The notes beneath the pieces are model-generated. The model made no database searches and had not been told where the DNA came from. It worked only from the letters and a program-made list of their open reading frames with translations. The translations under genes and the position numbers were made by a program. Of a stretch of DNA of 5,963 nt, positions 5,931 to 5,963 are shown in pieces. Source of the DNA: Pseudomonadota bacterium. Lineage in GTDB: Bacteria > Pseudomonadota > Gammaproteobacteria > Burkholderiales > Gallionellaceae. Position 1 is the first letter of the stretch. Each line of letters begins with the position of its first letter. The stretch is taken from assembly GCA_021783525.1 (NCBI GenBank), contig JAJXTT010000128.1:1-5963 (forward strand), given 5' to 3'.

Positions 5931-5963
5931 ATGAGCGCGGTCAAAAACATTTCCATCGTTCTC
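5931..5963 (+). CDS. Start of the next transporter gene, probably the LivM-type permease (partial)
   Basis: An ATG at 5931 opens a frame that runs to the window edge and gives 11 residues, MSAVKNISIVL. It starts one base after the permease stop codon (TAG 5927-5929) and has a short AAGG Shine-Dalgarno at 5921-5924. In HAAT operons the LivH-type permease gene is normally followed by livM, and a short polar N-terminus turning hydrophobic fits such a protein. The assignment rests on position, since 11 residues cannot identify a family. Confidence 0.6.
   Translation, partial: MSAVKNISIVL

Noticed and set aside
4856..5956. Minus-strand open frame (366 codons) opposite the permease gene
   Set aside because: It is Gln/His/Asp-rich low-quality translation opposite a hydrophobic permease, which is what antisense of membrane-protein codons gives.

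Overview
The window reads as chromosomal DNA from a high-GC Gram-negative bacterium. It is most likely a betaproteobacterium of the Burkholderiales type, judging by G/C-rich third codon positions, an Ala/Gly-rich proteome and the familiar neighbourhood of MFS carrier, FAH-family hydrolase, PanE-like reductase and acyl-CoA ligase beside a branched-chain-amino-acid-type ABC transporter. This placement is inference; no rRNA, tRNA or other taxonomic marker is present. All six protein genes with usable length, plus one gene end and one gene start, are on the + strand. There is no insertion sequence, CRISPR array or phage gene.

Block 1 (1-3548) looks like one catabolic operon. It holds the last 41 codons of a membrane carrier, probably an oxalate/formate-antiporter-type MFS protein, then a fumarylacetoacetate hydrolase (FAH)-family protein (147-926). 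A ketopantoate-reductase-fold oxidoreductase (963-1976) and an AMP-forming acyl-CoA ligase (2010-3548) follow. Gaps are only 20-36 nt. The ligase resembles the oxalyl-CoA synthetases of plants and yeast (AAE3/Pcs60) along most of its length. The simplest reading is uptake of a small carboxylic, dicarboxylic or 2-oxo acid, followed by C-C cleavage or decarboxylation, reduction and CoA activation. The true substrate cannot be read from sequence.

Block 2 (3549-3753) is a 205-nt AT-richer intergenic region. It is the only gap large enough for a promoter and contains a GATAAT -10-like box, a TGTCAG direct repeat with an 11-bp period, a GTTCGAAC palindrome and two overlapping inverted repeats.

Block 3 (3754 to the end) is the start of a HAAT/Liv-type ABC importer: a secreted substrate-binding protein (3754-4971), a LivH-type permease (5057-5929), and the first 11 codons of the next gene (5931 onward), probably the LivM-type permease. 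Between binding protein and permease is a perfect 12-bp GC-rich hairpin (5003-5033) without a T-tract. It fits the known pattern in which a stem-loop lets the binding protein be made in excess over the membrane components.

Nothing here is a wholly new kind of system. The two points most worth a second look are the unassigned acid-catabolism operon with its oxalyl-CoA-synthetase-like ligase, and the hairpin inside the transporter operon.
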